From: Prevotella sp.
Lineage (GTDB): Bacteria; Bacteroidota; Bacteroidia; Bacteroidales; Bacteroidaceae
Assembly: GCA_017478025.1 (NCBI GenBank)
Contig: JAFVGZ010000006.1
Location: 49,416-113,415 of the forward strand
Length of the DNA: 64,000 nucleotides
Direction: 5' to 3'
Shown: positions 44,667-52,514 of the stretch, one piece after another
Layout: each line of letters opens with the position of its first letter
Numbering within the stretch: the first letter of the stretch is position 1
Program-made: the position numbers and the translations under genes
Notes under the pieces: model-generated
Databases searched by the model: none
What the model was told of the DNA's origin: nothing
Seen by the model: only the letters and a program-made list of their open reading frames with translations

Positions 44667-44700
44667 AAAAAAAAGGATTGACACCCCTTGGTGCCAATCC
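44667..44700 (-). terminator. Terminator of the 400-residue unknown gene
   Basis: Stem GGATTGACACC (44675-44685) with GGTGCCAATCC (44690-44700), one mismatch, followed on the minus strand by eight T (44674-44667). Confidence 0.9.
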
Positions 44701-44729
44701 TATGTTTGTTGCAATACTCCCGAAAAAGG

Positions 44730-45932
44730 TCAAAAGTTTGCTGCTAATTTTATGTTTTTATCATCTTTGTCTGTTGAAATCATGTATTTCTCTACAAGAT
44801 TATCCATTCTTTTATTGAAATCCTCTACCGTCTGTTTGGTTATTTTTTCGGTAGTAATCATGCTAAGACATCTTTTTACCGCACCTTTTTTCACAGGTGT
44901 CAGCTTGCCATCACTTTTTTTGTAGAAATCAGTAAAATACGTTAGCCAATACTCCATTCCATGATTTGGTTTAGTATTCGACCACTTGTATAGCATAGCA
45001 AGAAACTCTCCGCCGATGTGGTCCTTCTGCCCCTCTGGTTGCAGCTCGTCAATGTGCTGATAAACTATCCTGCACATCATCACCTGCTTCTTGTTATCTC
45101 CCCAGATGGCACGTTCCTGATTGGTGATACCATCCCTTCGGGCAGCCATCACTTCCTCGCTAATTACCCAGTCGTTATACTCGTTTTCGTCAAGCGTGTG
45201 GTATAGCATAGCACTAATCTCCTCAATGGATTTCTTCTCTTTCTTCCAATCCTCCACTTTGTCCATAAGCTCGTTTTCCATATCTACCCCCATGCTGATT
45301 AAACGCTTTATTACCGTGCGATTGTTCAGCAAGACCTTCTCGCGGTTCTTCTGGTGCTTATCATAAGCATCCTCAGGGTGAGTCTTTACATATTCCACGC
45401 TTTTCAAAACATTCAGGCACAAGTCTATGCACTCCATCAGATGCTTTTTATACATGCGAATTTCGTTATACAAAGTTATGACAGAATCTCCATAAAGTTC
45501 CAGCCCCCACGTAGATTTCGTATAGGCAGCTTTGCCTATCTTTGAGCTGCTCACCACGTTGTGTTTATTATGATGACTGCCTTTTCGCGAACGACCTTTC
45601 TCACACATGCGTCCCAACATATCCAGACCTCTGCTGACAGAACTTTTCATCTTGGACATCAGCATTTGGCATGTGCTATAGCTCTTATTATAATTTGTGG
45701 CAAATTTCTCGATAAACCCCTCATTAACAAGCTGTTTAAGTCGCGTATACTCCAGCTGTGTCAGGCCGTCGCTATTACGTACATAGTTAATAAACTTCTG
45801 AATATCCTGTTCATTGCAAATCTTTCCTGCCTTCAATCCGTCAATAAAACGGTTCACATCATCATTACTGTAAACCTCTCTCAGTTCACGAAGTGCTTCT
45901 TCGGTTTTATCAATATGTTTATCGTATATCAT
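44730..45932 (-). CDS. Uncharacterised 400-residue protein, stand-alone unit
   Basis: Not recognised. A soluble, helix-rich, Lys/Glu/Met-rich protein. N-terminal half: EALRELREVYSNDDVNRFIDGLKAG, then a basic segment MCEKGRSRKGSHHNKHNVV (about 110-128). C-terminal half: GEFLAMLYKWSNTKPNHGMEYWLTYFTDFYKK and VKKGAVKRCLSMITTEKITK. It has its own strong promoter and terminator. The AT-rich composition differs from core genes and it lies next to an IS remnant, consistent with acquisition. Accessory, possibly mobile-element derived. Confidence 0.8.
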   Translation of the reverse strand: MIYDKHIDKTEEALRELREVYSNDDVNRFIDGLKAGKICNEQDIQKFINYVRNSDGLTQLEYTRLKQLVNEGFIEKFATNYNKSYSTCQMLMSKMKSSVSRGLDMLGRMCEKGRSRKGSHHNKHNVVSSSKIGKAAYTKSTWGLELYGDSVITLYNEIRMYKKHLMECIDLCLNVLKSVEYVKTHPEDAYDKHQKNREKVLLNNRTVIKRLISMGVDMENELMDKVEDWKKEKKSIEEISAMLYHTLDENEYNDWVISEEVMAARRDGITNQERAIWGDNKKQVMMCRIVYQHIDELQPEGQKDHIGGEFLAMLYKWSNTKPNHGMEYWLTYFTDFYKKSDGKLTPVKKGAVKRCLSMITTEKITKQTVEDFNKRMDNLVEKYMISTDKDDKNIKLAANF

Positions 45933-45979
45933 TTTAGATTATTTCCTTAATAAATTTGATGTACTTATTAAATTGCACG

Positions 45980-46011
45980 CAAAGTTACTAAAGAATTTGC
46001 AAACCCGCAAA
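45980..46011 (-). promoter_or_regulatory. Promoter of the 400-residue unknown gene
   Basis: TTTG (46011-46008) and TAACTTTG (45987-45980), 20 bp apart on the minus strand; start near 45974, leader about 40 nt. Confidence 0.85.
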
Positions 46012-46163
46012 TAATTGCAGAAAAAAATATTTTGCGGAAAAATTGTGGGATTGTTAGCTATCGGAAGTTGCTTGTGACGGCGATGCTTATGCAAACCTGT
46101 AGATTTTCTCTGTATTTTTTTTTGTGAATTAGAATGTTTTTCTTAATTTTGCTTCGAAAACGA

Positions 46164-46402
46164 TTATGTTGATACAAGATGGGGCATCAGGTGGCTTGTC
46201 ACGTCTTCCACGCAGTCGCCGCCGCAGAAGTAGACGCTCGACAGCGAACCGACAATCTCGCTGTACTGATAGCTGTATGACGTACAACGAAGACCCAACA
46301 CTTTGTCGATAACGGAGCCGACGTAACGGAAAAAAACTCTCTCACATGAAATATTCCTCCAAAAGGAGTGGTTTTCTCAGATTTTATGCTTAACTTTGCC
46401 AC
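46164..46402 (-). pseudogene. Remnant of an IS1380-type transposase (5' part, frameshifted)
   Basis: Read from GTG 46402 the sequence gives MAKLSIKSEKTTPFGGIFHVREF, a typical IS1380-family transposase start. At a seven-T run (46329-46335 on the complement) the frame shifts, after which YVGSVIDKVLGLRC, YSYQYSEIVGSLSSVYFCGG and DCVEDVTSHLMPHL continue the family pattern. It stops at TAA (46164-46166), where intact transposases go on for over 300 residues. So the gene is both frameshifted and cut off. Confidence 0.8.
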
Positions 46403-46578
46403 GTCATTGATGATTTTGCTTGTTTTGATTTTGCAGCACTAAGATAAGTGAAAAATCTGACATGACAAAATCCTGAGCCGCTCGGCTCTGCCGCTTGACA
46501 CAGCAAGAACTTTTTGTTGCTCAGGAACTTATAAACAAAGTTAAACTAAAGTGCTGCGGAATTTAGGAAATACTAACG
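46403..46578. other. Short noncoding region with an inverted CAGCACT pair
   Basis: TTTTGCAGCACTAAG near 46427 and ACTAAAGTGCTGCGG near 46545 share an inverted 7-bp core and might be an old element end. Between them lies a copy of the CGCTCGGC...CAGCAAGAACT dispersed motif. No promoter of standard type is clear before the next gene. Confidence 0.4.
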
Positions 46579-48459
46579 ATGAAGAAATTTGTATTCTTTC
46601 TTTTCTGCCTCTTGTGCTGCCAGATAATAGCAGCACAGCGCGTATGCTATTCTGATGGCAGCATCACCATAGAGGGCGACCCGATGAAGTGGACACTTGC
46701 TACCGACGGAACGCAGTATCCGTGGGTCACCAGTCAGTACCAGTGGGGCAAGACCTACTATGAAGCCGACGGAGAAATTGCCGTCAATACAGAACGTCGG
46801 CAGGACGGCAGCGACATCGTCGAGACATATACCTTCACAAACACGTCGAAGCGCAAGATGTCGCTGAAGAACGTCGGCATCTACACGCCGTTTAACGACA
46901 ACTATCCCGATGCCAAGACCTGCATGACGCAACGCTGCAACGCACATATCAATGCCAACGGACGCGGTGCATGGGTAAACGCTTTGCGGATGAACGGTGT
47001 GGGCCCGCACCTTGGACTGATGGTCACCGAGGGCGAAATTACCGACTATGACGTATGGGAGCGCGGACAAAAGAAGGGTATGTCAAACTTCCGTGGCGTC
47101 CTTGCCCTTTGTCCGCCTGACATGATGCTGAAGCCCGGCCAGAGCTACCGCCTGACGTGGCGCATCTTTACCCATCAGGGCGGCGACTTCGACCAGCAAC
47201 TGCTCAGACGAGGCGGCACGGTGGTCAGGAGCGAGAAATATGTCTATGCCGTAGGCGAGACAGCCAAGGTCGATTTCGCCACCAGTAGAGGTACGAAGAC
47301 GGTCAGACGGAAGATAACGGCAACGGGCGACATAGATATTGAATACAAAGGTACTCACGCCCTTCTGTTAGGCATCAGTGACGAACAAAAGTTGATTGAG
47401 AAGCGCATTCGCTTCATCCTCGAACGACAGCAGATGCAGGACAAATCCGACTCTCGCTACGGAGCCTTTATGATTTTCGACAATGAGGGTGACTCGATAC
47501 TGACCAACGACCAGGGACGCAGCGACCTCAATGAAGGTCGTGAACGCTTGGGAATAGGTATAGCGCTTGCGGCATACGGCCTAATTGAAAAAGAAGAAAG
47601 TAGAAATGAGAATTTGCTATCTGCCTTGGAACGCTATGCTAAGTTCGTACGCGAGCGGCTGCAATATCCCGACTATCGGACAAAATCAAACGTCAATGGC
47701 GGCAAGAACCGAGGCTACAACTATGCCTGGGTAGCTGACTTCTATTTCCGCATGGCTATGCTGACTGGCGAGGCGCAGTATGCGCGTGACGGCTATGCTA
47801 CCTTGCAGTCGCTCTATCGTCAGTTCGGATATGGCTTCTATTGCATCGACTATCCCGTAACGACAGGTCTGCAGGCATTGCAACAGACGGGACTGACTTT
47901 CGAACGCGACATGCTTCTTCAGGACTTCAAAGCCACAGCGGATATTTTCGTAAAGAACGGTCTGAACTTCCCAAGCTTCGAGGTAAACTACGAGCAAAGT
48001 ATCATCGCTCCTGCTGTGCAGTTCCTATGCGAAGTATATTTAGCGACAAAAGAACAGAAATATCTCAAGGCAGCACAAGGTATGATGCCTGCACTTGAAG
48101 CACTCAGCGCACGGCAGCCCAACTACCATCAGCACGAGATAGCCATCCGTCACTGGGACGGATATTGGTTCGGCAAGCGTCAGACCTACGGCGATGTCTA
48201 TCCCCAATATTGGAGCTGTATCACCGCTGCCGCCTATCACTACTATGCCAAGGCTACGGGCATTCAGGACTATCAACAGCGTGCCGAGAATATTGTGCGT
48301 GGTAACCTCTCGCTCTTCCGTGAGGACGGTAGTGCCACCTGTGCTTTCGTCTTCCCTCGCCGTGTCAACGATGAGCCAGCCCATTATGCCGATGCATACG
48401 CCAACGACCAGGACTGGGCACTGCTTTATTACATGTTGGTAAATGAGAAAAATATATAA
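46579..48459 (+). CDS. Secreted six-hairpin-glycosidase-like protein
   Basis: A 626-residue exported protein (signal MKKFVFFLFCLLCCQIIAAQ). Residues 20-260 are beta-rich, as in the N-terminal sandwich of (alpha/alpha)6 glycosidases. From about 300 on it is helical, with repeated hairpin-like units (GIGIALAAYGLIEKEESRNE, YNYAWVADFYFRMAMLTGEAQYARDGYATLQSLYRQFG, YWSCITAAAYHYYAKATG). HWDGYWFGKRQTYGDVYPQYW may be active-site region. I recall Bacteroidota proteins annotated only as six-hairpin glycosidase-like. Catalytic residues and substrate not assigned. Confidence 0.7.
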   Translation: MKKFVFFLFCLLCCQIIAAQRVCYSDGSITIEGDPMKWTLATDGTQYPWVTSQYQWGKTYYEADGEIAVNTERRQDGSDIVETYTFTNTSKRKMSLKNVGIYTPFNDNYPDAKTCMTQRCNAHINANGRGAWVNALRMNGVGPHLGLMVTEGEITDYDVWERGQKKGMSNFRGVLALCPPDMMLKPGQSYRLTWRIFTHQGGDFDQQLLRRGGTVVRSEKYVYAVGETAKVDFATSRGTKTVRRKITATGDIDIEYKGTHALLLGISDEQKLIEKRIRFILERQQMQDKSDSRYGAFMIFDNEGDSILTNDQGRSDLNEGRERLGIGIALAAYGLIEKEESRNENLLSALERYAKFVRERLQYPDYRTKSNVNGGKNRGYNYAWVADFYFRMAMLTGEAQYARDGYATLQSLYRQFGYGFYCIDYPVTTGLQALQQTGLTFERDMLLQDFKATADIFVKNGLNFPSFEVNYEQSIIAPAVQFLCEVYLATKEQKYLKAAQGMMPALEALSARQPNYHQHEIAIRHWDGYWFGKRQTYGDVYPQYWSCITAAAYHYYAKATGIQDYQQRAENIVRGNLSLFREDGSATCAFVFPRRVNDEPAHYADAYANDQDWALLYYMLVNEKNI

Positions 48460-48604
48460 AGCCTAAAATCCGCAACTAATAGTCATGCGGACTACTATTG
48501 CTGTCTGGATACTCTGTTTGACGATTCTTTAGCTACCTCAGACGTGATAAGGTGTGACAGGGGACTTCACATCCCTTGTCACAAATGTATATTAAACGAT
48601 GTTT

Positions 48605-48841
48605 TCAAATCTCTCTCATCCACCATTCGCCAGCATGGATTTCTAAATACTCAGATTCTGAATACCACGTATAGTCATGCCAATTTGTGGAGTCACCATA
48701 TTGGTTCTTCTCTGACGAATACTCGAGCCAATGTGTGGACCGCAAGATACCACCAAGGTAATGGCAATACTGTTGTTCGTTATCTGGGTCGTTTCTCAAA
48801 TTCTGGAGCATCTGGTCCGTTGTAATCCATTTCTTTTCCAT
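48605..48841 (-). CDS. Small Trp/Tyr-rich hypothetical protein (78 residues)
   Basis: MEKKWITTDQMLQNLRNDPD starts the protein at ATG 48841; an upstream non-ATG extension to 48889 is less likely. The rest is rich in Trp, Tyr, His and Glu (STHWLEYSSEKNQ, NWHDYTWYSESEYLEIHAGEWW). Not recognised. It is divergent from the DpnD-like gene and shares the GATC-rich region between them, so it might be a locus-specific regulator or cargo. Confidence 0.55.
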   Translation of the reverse strand: MEKKWITTDQMLQNLRNDPDNEQQYCHYLGGILRSTHWLEYSSEKNQYGDSTNWHDYTWYSESEYLEIHAGEWWMREI

Positions 48842-48864
48842 GTCTTTTTTCGGCAAAGGTCGGA

Positions 48865-48926
48865 GATCCATTTGGGATAACAAAATCATTTTGATCTATT
48901 TTGATCTTTTTTGTTAAGTTTTGATC
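48865..48926. promoter_or_regulatory. Cluster of four GATC sites before the restriction-modification locus
   Basis: GATC at 48865, 48893, 48903 and 48923. The last three lie in TTTTGATCTA/T repeats with starts 10 and 20 bp apart, all on the same DNA face. GATC is the recognition site of the DpnII-type enzymes encoded downstream. The cluster is 30-90 bp upstream of the -7 element at 48955. Confidence 0.8.
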
Positions 48927-48954
48927 TATTCTTCATATCGTCGTTGTTTTTGAT

Positions 48955-48962
48955 TAATTTTG
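48955..48962 (+). promoter_or_regulatory. -7 element before the DpnD-like gene
   Basis: TAATTTTG fits TAnnTTTG, but it ends only 8 bp before the ATG at 48971, so the RNA would be nearly leaderless. No clear -33 element at 20 bp. Confidence 0.45.
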
Positions 48963-48970
48963 CACAGCGT

Positions 48971-49138
48971 ATGAAGAAGTACAAAATAGAAGTAAAGGAG
49001 TTGCTGAGCCGCATCGTTGAGACGGAAGCTGATAATGAAGAGGATGCCGTCGAGATGGTGAGGCAGATGTACCGAAATTGCGATATTGTTTTGGATGCTT
49101 CTGACTACATAGATACAGAAATCAGCGTGAAAAGGTGA
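48971..49138 (+). CDS. dpnD: DpnD/PcfM-like small protein
   Basis: A 55-residue protein, MKKYKIEVKELLSRIVETEA then DNEEDAVEMVRQMYRNCDIVLDASDYIDTEISV, matching the DpnD/PcfM family: the VkElLsR.ve.eA...A...v...Y....ivLd..D pattern. DpnD was named from the pneumococcal DpnI cassette; here it opens a DpnII-type locus. Function of the family is not established. Confidence 0.8.
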   Translation: MKKYKIEVKELLSRIVETEADNEEDAVEMVRQMYRNCDIVLDASDYIDTEISVKR

Positions 49139-49178
49139 AAAAGATGAAGTGGATTGCTATTTTGTCGAGATAATTTCT

Positions 49179-49186
49179 TAACTTTG
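49179..49186 (+). promoter_or_regulatory. Promoter -7 element of the structured RNA / dpnM
   Basis: TAACTTTG, a full match to TAnnTTTG. Transcription would start near 49193. The -33 element is uncertain (TTG at 49154-49156, 22 bp away). Confidence 0.7.
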
Positions 49187-49192
49187 CATCCG

Positions 49193-49400
49193 CTTATTGC
49201 TCATGACCTGAGCGCTGGCAAGACATTGTGGAATTAGATAGTAGTATCTAAGTTTCTAAGAGGCTTTAACGAAAACAGTCCACCAAACTAACAGTAGTTA
49301 CAGAGAGTCTCTGGGGATGAGGATACGCCTATGCTGTATAGGCGTACCCCTTCCTTTCACCTCTCTGTACGGGCATCTGTGGTGGACGGCCTTCGTTAAG
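49193..49400 (+). ncRNA. Candidate structured RNA, rod-shaped (6S-like or R-M leader)
   Basis: Between the DpnD-like gene and dpnM no protein frame fits, but base pairing is extensive. Hairpins: 49197-49200 with 49218-49221 plus GCTC/GAGC; 49234-49240 with 49245-49251. Main rod: TTAACGAA (49266-49273) with TTCGTTAA (49392-49399); GTCCACCA (49278-49285) with TGGTGGAC (49380-49387); a bubble of 14 and 11 nt; ACAGAGAG (49300-49307) with CTCTCTGT (49361-49368); apical TACGCCTA (49324-49331) with TAGGCGTA (49339-49346). All four helices are perfect 8-bp matches. A rod with a central bubble behind a promoter is what 6S RNA (Bacteroidales-1 type) looks like; a regulatory leader of the methylase operon is the main alternative. 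No terminator T-run is evident at the 3' end. Confidence 0.55.
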
Positions 49401-49457
49401 TGGTGAATTGGAGGAGGGTACGCTTTCTTTTGTCCACAGCCAAATGACAAAAGAGCA

Positions 49458-50354
49458 ATGAGCATAGAGGCTAAACCATTTTTGAAGTGGGCTGGCGGTA
49501 AGGGAAAATTACTGAGTCAACTGGCTGCATATCTGCCCCAACAGGTTAAGGTCGAACCATTTACGTACATTGAACCATTCGTTGGCGGTGGTGCAATGCT
49601 ATTCTATATGTTGCAGCATTTTGGCAACATACGCAAGGCAATAATCAACGATGTCAACGAAGACTTGATTTTGACTTACAGGACTATTCGTGATGATGTG
49701 GATGCTTTGGTAAATTGTCTTTTCAAAATGGAAAGTGAATACTTGGCTATTGAAAGCCAGGAGGGCCGAAGCTCGATGTTTTACGATGTTCGTGAGCTGT
49801 ATAACCAACACTCAGGTGACGGTATAAACAGAGCGGCACAACTGATTTTTCTAAACAAGACTTGTTTCAACGGTCTTTATCGGGTAAACGGTAAGGGATT
49901 GTTCAATGTTCCTTTCGGCAGATATGCTAATCCCACTATCTGTAATGCTTCGTTGTTGAGGGCTGACAGTCGTTTATTACAACAATCCAATATCGAGATA
50001 TGTAATGGTGACTATACAGAGACGATAGCGTATGTGGAAGGGTTGACTTTTGTGTATCTTGACCCTCCGTACCGCCCATTGGATGCCACATCGAGTTTCA
50101 CGGCATACGCCAAGGGTGATTTTAACGATGACGACCAACGGCAATTGGCCGCATTTTGTCATCAACTTAATAATGCCGGATGCTATTGGATGGAAAGCAA
50201 CGCAGATTGTTCTGCGAAGAATCCTGAAGACCGCTTTTTTGAAATACTCTACAAGGATTTCTGTATTGAGCGGGTCAATGCCGTCCGCTCCATTAATGCT
50301 AACGCCAGTAAACGTGGAAAACTAACCGAACTTTTGATTAAAAACTATGAATAA
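49458..50354 (+). CDS. dpnM: DpnM/Dam-like DNA adenine methyltransferase (GATC)
   Basis: A 298-residue alpha-class N6-adenine methyltransferase. SAM motif KPFLKWAGGKGKLL and YIEPFVGGGAMLFYML; catalytic motif FVYLDPPYRPL (about 197-207). Target: GATC, inferred from the DpnII-like endonuclease that follows with an 8-bp overlap. Protects host DNA from that enzyme. Normal length for M.DpnII/Dam. Confidence 0.95.
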   Translation: MSIEAKPFLKWAGGKGKLLSQLAAYLPQQVKVEPFTYIEPFVGGGAMLFYMLQHFGNIRKAIINDVNEDLILTYRTIRDDVDALVNCLFKMESEYLAIESQEGRSSMFYDVRELYNQHSGDGINRAAQLIFLNKTCFNGLYRVNGKGLFNVPFGRYANPTICNASLLRADSRLLQQSNIEICNGDYTETIAYVEGLTFVYLDPPYRPLDATSSFTAYAKGDFNDDDQRQLAAFCHQLNNAGCYWMESNADCSAKNPEDRFFEILYKDFCIERVNAVRSINANASKRGKLTELLIKNYE

Positions 50355-51177
50355 GGATTTCAATCTTTTCATGTCTCAACTCTATGAGACGAATGCAACT
50401 CTTGATTTCTATTGCGATTTTGAGAAGATACAACAGAATGTGGAGAGTATTGCCATAAGCCTAAATACGCTCAACTATCTCATTGGGAAAGAAAACATCC
50501 AAAATGCAGTTAAACAACTATGGGATAGGGATCCAAGAGTATTCCAAGTGCTTGATATTCTTATCGCAACACGTCGTAAGGATGATAAAATGTACTTGTT
50601 GCCAGACAAAACAGCCCGGCCGATCAAAGAGTTGTATAAGACAGCTGAAGGTGTAGTTCAATTTCTGAATGAAACAGGTTTGACAAAAGTATTTCAGAAT
50701 CGTGAAATTAAGAACCTTGTGGACTATGTGTTTGGCGTTGAGACTGGACTTGACACTAATGCCAGAAAGAATAGAAGTGGTCATGTGATGGAATACTGGG
50801 TTCACGATATATTCATCAAGAACGGAGTACCATGTGAGATAGAGGTACAATGTAAAAAACTGCCTGAGATTAAGGCGGTTCTTGGTAAGGATATCAAACG
50901 ATTTGACTTTGTGGTCAGGACGAAGAAGCAGACTTATTTGATAGAGGTGAATTTCTACTCTAAAGGTGGTGGGTCAAAACCAAGTGAGGTGGCACGAGCC
51001 TATACTGAGCTATCACCAAAGATTAACGGAATAGACGGTTATAAGTTTGTCTGGATTACCGACGGTAAAGGCTGGGATGGAGTAGGATCTTTCAAAGAAG
51101 CATACGAAGAAATACCTTTTGTGTATAATCTGACAAATATACAGGATTTTATAGACTTGTTACGCTCGGAATTGTGA
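50347..51177 (+). CDS. dpnB: DpnII-like type II restriction endonuclease (GATC)
   Basis: A 276-residue endonuclease matching R.DpnII over its length: LNTLNYLIGKENIQ, DTNARKNRSGHVME, then the nuclease core KRFDFVVRTKKQTYLIEVNFYSKGGGSKPSEVARAY, in which the PD-(D/E)xK-type residues are D of RFDF and ExN of IEVN, followed by FVWITDGKGW and the terminal IPFVYNLTNIQDF. Start overlaps dpnM by 8 bp and the stop overlaps the next methylase (TGATG). Confidence 0.95.
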   Translation: MNKDFNLFMSQLYETNATLDFYCDFEKIQQNVESIAISLNTLNYLIGKENIQNAVKQLWDRDPRVFQVLDILIATRRKDDKMYLLPDKTARPIKELYKTAEGVVQFLNETGLTKVFQNREIKNLVDYVFGVETGLDTNARKNRSGHVMEYWVHDIFIKNGVPCEIEVQCKKLPEIKAVLGKDIKRFDFVVRTKKQTYLIEVNFYSKGGGSKPSEVARAYTELSPKINGIDGYKFVWITDGKGWDGVGSFKEAYEEIPFVYNLTNIQDFIDLLRSEL

Positions 51178-52487
51178 TGAAGGCTTATTATAAATCATCC
51201 AACCACGATTTTAATCTGCTTCATGGCGACACGTTTGAATTGCTGCCGCAGTTTGAGTTTAAGTTCGACATGATATTTGCTGACCCTCCATATTTTCTGT
51301 CGAGTGGTGGCATTAGCGTGCAGAGCGGTAAGGTGGTTTGTGTGGATAAGGGTGATTGGGATAGGAGTATGTCGCCTGAGGAGATAAATGAGTTTAACCT
51401 GAAGTGGCTGTCGTTGTGTCGGGAGAAGCTGAAGGATAACGGTACGATATGGATTTCGGGCACATATCACAATATCTTTTCTGTGGCGAATTGCTTGACG
51501 CAGCTGGGGTATAAGATTCTGAATGTCATCACGTGGGCAAAGACCAATCCGCCGCCGAACATATCGTGCCGGTATTTCACTTACTCTACGGAGTTTGTCA
51601 TCTGGGCGAGGAAGAAGGAGAAGGTGGCTCACTACTATAACTATGAGCTGATGAAGCACATAAATGGCGACAAGCAAATGACTGATGTGTGGCGGCTGCC
51701 AGCTATAGCTCCTTGGGAGAAGTCATGCGGCAAGCACCCTACGCAGAAGCCTTTGGGATTGCTCTCACGTATCATCATGGCATCAACGAAGCCTGGCGCA
51801 TGGATTCTTGATCCTTTTGCCGGCAGCAGTACGACAGGCATAGCTGCAAACCTGTTGGGGCGCCGGTTCCTGGGCATAGAGCGCGAAAAGGACTTTGCCG
51901 TAATGAGCAAGGCCAGACGCGAGGAAATAGAGGATGGTAAGACGTTCTCTATGTATAAGAGGAAGATTTCTGATGTCGTCAAGGCTGAGGACACGCAAAC
52001 GGATTGCTTCCTGTGTGGCGATAGTTTAATAGAGCCGCTGCCGTTTTTGGGTGAGGAGACCAGCGATGATGATGCTGTAAGCCATGCATGTAAGGATATG
52101 GAGTCAGGAGGCAAACGGCCTTTACGTATAAGATTGAAAAAGATACCAAGGATTATGGAAAGAAATGAACTTGTACCAAATCCCGAGGACCGCATCATGT
52201 GCGTGAAAGTGGGAAAGGTAAGGAGGGAGAGTCTTTATGAGATGGCACGTAAGTATTGGAAAGTGGATATTCGTCGTGTCAGAAAGGCTACTCATGTGCT
52301 TGCCATCGTGAATGGAGTTGTGGAGGAAGTCTATACGCCGATGGAGTGGAAGCATACGGAAGAGCCCAAGTACATGGGACGTTGTGAGTTTCAAGGGGTA
52401 GTAGATGAGAATTCTGACTATATAGGAAGGTCGGTAGCCTCATATTATGGGAGAAGCCAGAATCCTGTGAAGTATATCAATATGTAG
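51177..52487 (+). CDS. dpnA: DpnA-like DNA adenine methyltransferase with C-terminal extension
   Basis: A 436-residue beta-class methyltransferase. Catalytic DPPY comes first (MIFADPPYFLSSGG, about residue 35) and the SAM motif later (ILDPFAGSSTTGIAA, about 203). It resembles M.DpnA, which methylates single-stranded as well as duplex GATC and helps the system enter new hosts. DpnA is about 268 residues; here an extra 170 follow: a Cys/acidic linker (CFLCGDSLIEPLPFL), then a Lys-rich segment and a small domain ending VYTPMEWKHTEEPKYMGRCE...SQNPVKYIN. The extension resembles a domain seen in other Bacteroidota DNA-processing proteins, but I cannot name it. ATG 51177; GTG 51174 is an alternative. 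Confidence 0.9.
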   Translation: MKAYYKSSNHDFNLLHGDTFELLPQFEFKFDMIFADPPYFLSSGGISVQSGKVVCVDKGDWDRSMSPEEINEFNLKWLSLCREKLKDNGTIWISGTYHNIFSVANCLTQLGYKILNVITWAKTNPPPNISCRYFTYSTEFVIWARKKEKVAHYYNYELMKHINGDKQMTDVWRLPAIAPWEKSCGKHPTQKPLGLLSRIIMASTKPGAWILDPFAGSSTTGIAANLLGRRFLGIEREKDFAVMSKARREEIEDGKTFSMYKRKISDVVKAEDTQTDCFLCGDSLIEPLPFLGEETSDDDAVSHACKDMESGGKRPLRIRLKKIPRIMERNELVPNPEDRIMCVKVGKVRRESLYEMARKYWKVDIRRVRKATHVLAIVNGVVEEVYTPMEWKHTEEPKYMGRCEFQGVVDENSDYIGRSVASYYGRSQNPVKYINM

Positions 52488-52514
52488 AAGGTGATATGGG
52501 ACAGTCCCTTGCCA

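Noticed and set aside
48544-48825. Plus-strand frame of 93 codons opposite the 78-residue gene
   Set aside because: Antisense reading of the minus-strand frame, which has the better composition and an ATG start.
49193-49400. Retron msr-msd RNA
   Set aside because: The inverted ends would suit a retron, but no reverse transcriptase gene lies nearby; the next genes are methylase and endonuclease.
49193-49457. tRNA or tmRNA gene
   Set aside because: No T-arm consensus (GGTTCGAATCC type), no CCA-end acceptor stem and no tag-peptide frame.
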